Assembly (NCBI GenBank): GCA_965279125.1 | Contig: CBDIHL010000032.1 | Location: 15,290-79,289, forward strand | Direction: 5' to 3' | Length of the DNA stretch: 64,000 bases | Source: Dinoroseobacter sp965279125 | Lineage (GTDB): Bacteria > Pseudomonadota > Alphaproteobacteria > Rhodobacterales > Rhodobacteraceae | In this document: piece after piece, positions 58,790 to 64,000 of the stretch | Numbering within the stretch: the stretch's first letter is position 1 | Layout: each line of letters starts with the position of its first letter | Translations under genes and position numbers: made by a program | Notes under the pieces: generated by a model | The model's input: the letters and a program-made list of their open reading frames with translations, nothing else | Database searches by the model: none | Told to the model about the DNA's origin: nothing

Positions 58790-60262
58790 ATGCGTCCGCA
58801 TCTGATCTCTGTCCTTGCCGTGGCTGCCTGCCTTGGCGCGCCCGCTTTCGCCCAGACGACGCCTGCCGAGCTGTTTGCCGAATGGCAGCAATCCTTCTCG
58901 GAGGCGGATCAGGCGTTGGAATATACCAGCCGGGAAGAGATTTCCGGCGGGCTGCGCCTGACCGATGTCACCACAGCCCTGCCCGTGCAGGGCGGCAAAC
59001 TGCGCATGACGGTGCCCGAGCTGACCCTGATCGAAGCGGGCGATGAGGTCAGGGTCGATATGCCCGGCGCGATCTTGTTGGTCCTGAGCACCGATGAGGC
59101 AACGATTGCCGGGCGCATGACCCATGATGGGCTTGATCTGACCGTCGGCGGTTCGCCGGACGCGCGCAGCTACAGCTACAATGCCACCCGCGCGGATTAC
59201 GTCCTGGATACGGCGACCGAAGCAGATGGCACGCAATTGCCGCTTGAGATCACGCTCGCGCTGGAAGAGATCGCGACTGACTATGTCACGGACGGGATGC
59301 GCCTGACCTCGGATTACACCTTGGGCGCGATGCAGATTGACGTCAGCGGTGCAGAGGATAGCGGCCAAGCGGACGCCTCGTTTTCGCTGTCCTACCGCAT
59401 GTCGGGGATTGCAGGCACCAGCGATGCGCCTGCAGGCGCGATGTTCCAGACCGCGGATCCGAGTGCGATCTTTGCCAGCGGCGACAGCCTGACTGGGACG
59501 CTGACCCATCGCGGCACCGGTTATACGCTTGAAACGCGCGGGCCCGATGCGAACATGATCCTTGACGGGTCGTCCGGTGGCGGTGCGTTGGGGGTGGCCT
59601 TTGGCGCACAGGGTTTGGCTTACGACATTGCCGCGCAGGATGTGAAATGGCGCTTTGCCGGGGATCAATTGCCCTTCCCGGTGGAACTTGGCCTCGACAG
59701 TGTTGGGCTTGATCTGACAACCGCCGTGCTGGCTGATCCCGCGCCACAGCCCTTTGGACTGCGGCTGGCGCTGGGCGGTCTAACGGCCTCCAACGGGCTG
59801 TGGAACCTGTTTGATCCGTCCGAAGTTCTGCCACGCGCGCCCGGCGAGGTGCTGATCGATCTGGCGGGAACACAACGCATACTTCGCGATCTGACGGATA
59901 CGGACCCCGATAACCTGACGATTCCCGCCGAGCTGATGTCCCTTAATCTGCGCGATTTATTGGTTTCCATAGTTGGGGCGCAGCTGACCGGAGAGGGCGC
60001 ATTTGACCTTGATCCGGACGGGCGCGGTATGATGCCGGGACTGCCCGCTGCCGTCGGCCAGATAGAGCTGCGCCTTGATGGGGCCAATGCCCTGATCGAC
60101 CGCCTCGTGCAGATCGGCATTCTGCAACCCCAGGACGTGATGGGCGTTCGAATGATGATGGGCATGGCCGCGCGGCCCGGCGATACGCCTGACAGCCTTG
60201 TGTCGACGATCCAGCTGACACCCGATGGGGGGCTGGTCGCGAACGGGATGCAGTTGCGCTAG
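58790..60262 (+). CDS. DUF2125 protein
   Basis: 490 residues from the ATG at 58790, preceded by GAGG; an in-frame GTG 39 bases earlier would hide the signal peptide. Signal peptide at about 1-21 (GAPAFAQ). The mature part is a long series of beta strands with LTDVTTALPVQGGKLRMTVPE and repeated acidic loops, matching the DUF2125 family of alphaproteobacterial periplasmic or outer-membrane proteins. Function unknown. Confidence 0.88.
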   Translation: MRPHLISVLAVAACLGAPAFAQTTPAELFAEWQQSFSEADQALEYTSREEISGGLRLTDVTTALPVQGGKLRMTVPELTLIEAGDEVRVDMPGAILLVLSTDEATIAGRMTHDGLDLTVGGSPDARSYSYNATRADYVLDTATEADGTQLPLEITLALEEIATDYVTDGMRLTSDYTLGAMQIDVSGAEDSGQADASFSLSYRMSGIAGTSDAPAGAMFQTADPSAIFASGDSLTGTLTHRGTGYTLETRGPDANMILDGSSGGGALGVAFGAQGLAYDIAAQDVKWRFAGDQLPFPVELGLDSVGLDLTTAVLADPAPQPFGLRLALGGLTASNGLWNLFDPSEVLPRAPGEVLIDLAGTQRILRDLTDTDPDNLTIPAELMSLNLRDLLVSIVGAQLTGEGAFDLDPDGRGMMPGLPAAVGQIELRLDGANALIDRLVQIGILQPQDVMGVRMMMGMAARPGDTPDSLVSTIQLTPDGGLVANGMQLR

Positions 60263-60322
60263 GGCGCGGGGGGCACTACCTCACCCTCAGCCCATTACAT
60301 CATCCCCAGACCGGAGTGCCCC

Positions 60323-61669
60323 ATGCGCCAGGACCTGCCCGCCCTGACCGAAGCCCTTTTGAGTGCCGCGACCCGCGCCGGGGCGGATGCTGCCGACGCT
60401 CTCGTGGCGGATGGGCGTTCCGTCCAGATCGGAGTGCGCGGCGGGGCACTGGAAGAGGCCGAGCGCGCTGAGGGCCTCGATCTGGGGCTGCGGGTATTTG
60501 TGGGGCAGCGGCAGGCTTGTGTGTCGGCCTCGGATATGTCCGAACGCACTATTGCCGAGATGGCTGAGCGCGCCGTTGCGATGGCCCGCGAAGCGCCCGA
60601 AGACCCGCATATCGGGCTTGCGCGCGCGGACCAGCTGGCCGAGGCCCGTGATGCGGGCGGTCTGGAAAAAGCTGACCCAAGCGACGAGCCGAGCGCCGCT
60701 GATCTGCAAGACGACGCGCGCCGCGCCGAGGCTGTCGCGATGGGCGTCGAGGGGATTTCGCAGGTGGAAAGCGCGTCCGCCAGCTACAGCGCGACCGCGA
60801 TTCATCTTGCGGCGACCAACGGGTTTTCGGGCGGCTATGCCCGCACGGATCGCAGCATCGTGTGTGTTGCGATCACCGGCGAGGGCACGCAGATGGAGCG
60901 CGACTACGCCTACGACTCGCGTATTTTTCAGGCCGATCTGAAGAGCCCCGAAAGCATCGGCCAGCTTGCCGCCGAGCGCACGCTTGCGCGGGGCGGGGCT
61001 GTGCAGCCGCCGACCGGGGCGTATCCGGTGGTATTCGACGAACGCATTGCATCCGGTCTGATCGGGCACCTGCTGTCTGCGTCCAATGGCAGCGCGATTG
61101 CGCGGGGGGCGTCGTGGTTGCGCGATGCGATGGGCGCGCAGGTTTTGCCCAAAGGCCTGTCGGTGATCGAGGATCCGCACCGCGCGCGGGCCTCCGCCTC
61201 GCGTTTGTTTGATGCCGAGGGCTTGCCGACGCAGCGCCGCGCGATTGTCGAGGATGGTGTGCTGACGGGATGGACGCTTGATTTGGCGACGGCGCGCAAA
61301 CTGGGCATGGATAGCACCGCCAATGCCGCGCGCGGACCCTCTGCGCCGCCATCGCCTTCGGTCACCAATATCGACCTGACCCAAGGGGATCTGACCCGCG
61401 ACCAGCTGCTGGCCGAAATGGGCACGGGGCTTCTGATTACCTCGATGATGGGCAGTTCGATCAACGCGACGACGGGCGATTATTCGCGGGGCGCATCGGG
61501 GTTCTGGGTCGAGAATGGCGAGATTAAGTATCCGGTCAACGAATGCACCATCGCGGGCAATCTGCGCGAGATGCTGATGACGCTGGTGGCGGCAAATGAT
61601 GCGCAGCCCCATCTCAGCCGCCGGGTGCCAAGCTTGCTCGTTGAAGGGTTAACGCTTGCCGGGGCTTAA
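60323..61669 (+). CDS. pmbA: TldD/PmbA-family metallopeptidase
   Basis: 448 residues. PmbA pattern: LGLRVFVGQRQACVSASDMS, then YAYDSRIF, YPVVFDERIASGLIGHLLSAS, and the C-terminal TNIDLTQGDLTRDQLLAEMGTGLLIT with SRGASGFWVENGEI. PmbA pairs with TldD; together they mature some small peptides and degrade CcdA. Here tldD is not seen nearby. It overlaps the phosphatase gene by 14 nt. Confidence 0.93.
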   Translation: MRQDLPALTEALLSAATRAGADAADALVADGRSVQIGVRGGALEEAERAEGLDLGLRVFVGQRQACVSASDMSERTIAEMAERAVAMAREAPEDPHIGLARADQLAEARDAGGLEKADPSDEPSAADLQDDARRAEAVAMGVEGISQVESASASYSATAIHLAATNGFSGGYARTDRSIVCVAITGEGTQMERDYAYDSRIFQADLKSPESIGQLAAERTLARGGAVQPPTGAYPVVFDERIASGLIGHLLSASNGSAIARGASWLRDAMGAQVLPKGLSVIEDPHRARASASRLFDAEGLPTQRRAIVEDGVLTGWTLDLATARKLGMDSTANAARGPSAPPSPSVTNIDLTQGDLTRDQLLAEMGTGLLITSMMGSSINATTGDYSRGASGFWVENGEIKYPVNECTIAGNLREMLMTLVAANDAQPHLSRRVPSLLVEGLTLAGA

Positions 61670-62435
61670 CGACGATCTGGATTTGTTGGTTAATGCGGCC
61701 CGCGCAGGCGGCGAGATTGCCATGCGCTTCTGGCGCAAGGATCCACAGGTCTGGGACAAGGGCGATGGTGCCGGTCCGGTGACCGAGGCGGATTTCGCGG
61801 TCGATACCATGTTGCGCGAAAGCTTGCGCGCGGCGCGCCCCGACTATGGCTGGCTGTCCGAAGAGACGGAAGATTCCGCTGACCGCCTGTCCCATGCGCG
61901 CGTCTTTGTGATCGACCCCATCGACGGCACCCGTGCCTTTGTGGCGGGCGAGACGCCGTTTGCGCTGTCCCTGGCGGTGGTCACAGACGGTGTGCCCACG
62001 GCGGCGGCGGTGTTTTTGCCCGCGAAAGACAAGCTCTATGCGGCGGCTTTGGGCGAGGGGGCCACGATGAACGGCGTACCGTTGGCGGTCGCAGGACCGG
62101 GCGCAGAAACGCGTCTTCTCGCGACCAAACCGAACTTCGATCCCAAGCATTGGCCAGGCGGTTTGCCGGAGGCCAGTCGGCATTTTCGGCCCTCGCTGGC
62201 CTACAGGTTGGCGCTTGTCGCAGAGGGCGCATTCGACGGAATGCTGACCCTGCGCGATGCGTGGGAGTGGGACATTGCGGCGGGGGCCTTGCTGGTGACC
62301 GAGGCCGGAGGGGCCACGAGCGACGCGTTTGGCGGGCCTTTGCGCTTCAACAACTCGCATCCCCAAACGGCAGGCGTGATCGCGGCCCCGCATGGGGTGC
62401 AGCACAGCATTTTGCGCGGATTGGGCCGGGGCTAA
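61656..62435 (+). CDS. Inositol monophosphatase-family phosphatase (CysQ-like)
   Basis: 259 residues from a TTG at 61656 that has GAAGG eight bases upstream and lies inside the pmbA 3' end. Metal site: PVTEADFAVD, WLSEETED (Glu) and IDPIDGTRAFVAGE (Asp-x-Asp-Gly-Thr). The C-terminal WEWDIAAGALLVTEAGG is also typical. It could act on 3'-phosphoadenosine phosphates or inositol phosphate; the family cannot be split by eye. Convergent with the UbiH-type gene, overlapping by 4 nt. Confidence 0.9.
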   Translation: MPGLNDDLDLLVNAARAGGEIAMRFWRKDPQVWDKGDGAGPVTEADFAVDTMLRESLRAARPDYGWLSEETEDSADRLSHARVFVIDPIDGTRAFVAGETPFALSLAVVTDGVPTAAAVFLPAKDKLYAAALGEGATMNGVPLAVAGPGAETRLLATKPNFDPKHWPGGLPEASRHFRPSLAYRLALVAEGAFDGMLTLRDAWEWDIAAGALLVTEAGGATSDAFGGPLRFNNSHPQTAGVIAAPHGVQHSILRGLGRG

Positions 62436-63658
62436 AGCGCTTTGCCCTGCATCAAGCGGGGCATGTCGCCGGTCAGACCCGCCGCTTCGCGCATGAAACG
62501 CTGACGCACCGCAGGCACGGCGCTGACAGCGGCCATCCCGAGGTCTCGGCCCAGACGCAACAGGGGATTATCGTTTGAGAACAGGCGATTGAATCCGTCT
62601 GTGGCCACCGCCAATGTCGCCGTGTCAAACCTCCGCCAGCTTTGGTAGCGCGCCAGAACGAGCGGGCTTGCGATGTCCTCGCCTCGGCGGGAGGCTTCGA
62701 CCAACACCTCGGCAAGCGCGCCGACATCGCGCAGCCCAAGGTTGAGGCCCTGTCCCGCGATCGGGTGCACGCCATGCGCGGCATCGCCCACAAGTGCGGT
62801 CCGATCCGCGATGAAGCTGTTGGCCAGCGTCAGGTTCAGCGGATAGGTGAAGCGCGCGCCTGCCAGCGAAATCTCTCCGAGAAAATTGCCAAAGCGCGGG
62901 CGCAGCGCGGTCAGGTAGTCGGCGTCGGGCAGCGCCATCAGCGCCTCGGCCTGCGCGTCGGTTTCACTCCAGACGATAGAGCTGCGATGTCCAGTCAGCG
63001 GCAGGATCGCGAGCGGACCCGAGGGCATGAAGAACTGATGCGCGATCCCGTGATGGGGCAATGCGTGTTCGATCGCGGTGACGAGCGCGGTTTGACCGTA
63101 GCCCCATCCGGTGCGCGTGATGCCCGCGCGCTGTGCCGTGCGGGACCGGCGCCCATCTGCGCCGACGAGCAGCCGTCCTTGTAAGGATTTTCCGTCCGAA
63201 AGGGTTAGGGTCACGCCGCTTGCGCTGACTGTCTGTGCCTCAACCGTTTTGCCTGCAAGCGAGGTCACGCCGGGATGCGCCTTCATGGCCTCCAGAAGCG
63301 CGCGCCGCAGGAAGCGGTCTTCGAGCATATAGCCCATGGGGCCATCTTCCAGCTCGGCCGCATCGAAGTTCAGAAAGAACGGCGCCGGGCCTTCTCCGGC
63401 GCGCCCATCGCTGGCCTTAACCTGGTTAATCGGTTGCGCGTTAACCTTAACCGCGTCCCAGATGCCAAGCGCGTTAAGCATCTTTTGCGACGCCCGCGCC
63501 AAAGCATAAGACCGCCCGTCAAATGTCTTGGACTGGCGCGCACGCACGGGCAGCGCGTCGATCACGGTGATGCTGAGCCCGGCATCGGCCAAAGCCAGCG
63601 CAAGACAGGGACCATTCAGCCCACCACCCACAATGAGGATATCGTGCATCTTCGTCAT
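62432..63658 (-). CDS. UbiH/UbiF-family FAD-dependent hydroxylase
   Basis: 408 residues from the ATG at 63656-63658 (a second ATG three codons later is possible). FAD-binding ILIVGGGLNGPCLALALADAG at the start, the DG motif LLVGADGRRSRTAQRAG, and the GD motif LVGDAAHGVHPIAGQGLNLGLRDVG. This is the ubiquinone-ring monooxygenase group. The ring position hydroxylated cannot be told from sequence, so the symbol is left open. Divergent from the amidase gene. Confidence 0.92.
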   Translation of the reverse strand: MTKMHDILIVGGGLNGPCLALALADAGLSITVIDALPVRARQSKTFDGRSYALARASQKMLNALGIWDAVKVNAQPINQVKASDGRAGEGPAPFFLNFDAAELEDGPMGYMLEDRFLRRALLEAMKAHPGVTSLAGKTVEAQTVSASGVTLTLSDGKSLQGRLLVGADGRRSRTAQRAGITRTGWGYGQTALVTAIEHALPHHGIAHQFFMPSGPLAILPLTGHRSSIVWSETDAQAEALMALPDADYLTALRPRFGNFLGEISLAGARFTYPLNLTLANSFIADRTALVGDAAHGVHPIAGQGLNLGLRDVGALAEVLVEASRRGEDIASPLVLARYQSWRRFDTATLAVATDGFNRLFSNDNPLLRLGRDLGMAAVSAVPAVRQRFMREAAGLTGDMPRLMQGKAL

Positions 63659-63748
63659 CTGCTCAAATATGATCCGACACGCATGATTGTCCATCACGCG
63701 GGCCGCGGTTACGGTCGCGGCCAAATGTCCAGCTTTGGAGCGCGCATC

Positions 63749-64000
63749 ATGGCAAACGAATGGGTAACGGCGTCTGCTGCCAATCTGGGGCGCGGCATCG
63801 CAGCGGGACAGATTGATCCGGTGGACTTGACCGAGGCCTATCTGGAGGCCATCGCGGCACAGCAGTTTACCCCTCGCATTTACGCGCGCTTGACCGAACC
63901 CCGTGCCCGCGCCGAAGCCATGGCCGCGCGCGGTCGGGCCAAGGCTGGCGCGCGCCACTCCCCCCTTGATGGCGTGCCGATCAGCTGGAAAGACCTGTTC
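63749..64000 (+). CDS. Amidase-signature family protein, N-terminal fragment
   Basis: 84 codons before the right edge of the window. The start ATG at 63749-63751 has GGAG at good spacing. The visible part ends SPLDGVPISWKDLF, the standard lead-in to the amidase signature (P-L-x-G-V/I-P-x-x-x-K-D, where the Lys is the first catalytic residue). Such enzymes include amidases and GatA-type transamidases; the substrate is unknown. Confidence 0.85.
   Translation, partial: MANEWVTASAANLGRGIAAGQIDPVDLTEAYLEAIAAQQFTPRIYARLTEPRARAEAMAARGRAKAGARHSPLDGVPISWKDLF

Noticed and set aside
1..64000. CRISPR array, prophage or integrative element
   Set aside because: No regularly spaced repeats, no phage structural genes and no integrase seen. 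The only mobile DNA recognised is the IS at 54073-57038.

Overview
The window is a chromosomal piece of a GC-rich alphaproteobacterium, most likely a marine Rhodobacteraceae (Roseobacter-group) strain. The evidence is gene content: a CcrM-type GANTC methyltransferase, an Asp-porin of the Rhodobacter type, invasion-associated locus B, DUF2125, DUF3576 and DUF4170 proteins, a Hint_2-domain protein, and a serC leader RNA candidate ahead of serC-serA. The genus is not resolved. Almost all of the sequence is ordinary core genome.

Layout. 1-2.6 kb: 5' end of an NCS2 nucleobase permease, a LysR regulator, tRNA-Arg(CCU), and a LacI-family regulator. 2.7-10.5 kb, mostly minus strand: typA, an MltB-like lytic transglycosylase, rnr, a DUF2064 protein, a GNAT acetyltransferase and dapE; the last members are joined by 4-nt overlaps. 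10.6-18 kb: Hint-domain protein, small membrane proteins, an OmpV/MipA barrel, GlsB and MAPEG membrane proteins, dapD, a LOG-family hydrolase, rlmN and an IalB-family protein. 18-23 kb: asparaginase, then serB facing serC-serA. 23-30 kb: hmgA, tdh, a membrane-anchored winged-helix protein with an overlapping secreted partner, rnhB and ccrM. 30-45 kb: alkB, mutY facing dciA-dsbA-CoA transferase, then a minus-strand block (xth, thioredoxin/TPR, Lon-substrate-domain protein, Trm112, DUF4170, waaA, lpxK), exoD, an OmpR-type response regulator, ribA with an L,D-transpeptidase, a YggS PLP protein, a porin and a DUF3576 lipoprotein. 45-52.5 kb: leuS-lptE-holA, two glutathione-transferase relatives, and a flavoprotein. 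52.5-64 kb: an MscS channel, an HNH endonuclease gene split by an insertion sequence, enoyl-CoA hydratase plus SDR, a DUF2125 protein, pmbA, a CysQ-like phosphatase, a UbiH-type hydroxylase, and the start of an amidase.

The one clearly mobile region is 54073-57038. It is a 2,966-bp IS1595-family element with near-identical 26-bp terminal inverted repeats (24 of 26) and a perfect 8-bp target duplication (CACATCTG). Joining the flanks across one copy of the duplication restores an intact 98-codon HNH endonuclease. Besides the transposase it carries a winged-helix-like ORF, a 58-aa helix-turn-helix ORF, a DUF6471 protein, a two-gene membrane-protein module, and a promoter-terminator unit that looks like a small RNA gene. 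This cargo-bearing element is the best candidate in the window for something not yet described.

Other signals worth following: a repeat made of three palindromes found in two convergent intergenic gaps 55 kb apart; a cluster of three GANTC sites plus a consensus DnaA box in front of ccrM; and a surplus of GTTAAC that seems to override leucine codon choice. Function calls rest on motif recognition by eye. No database search was possible.
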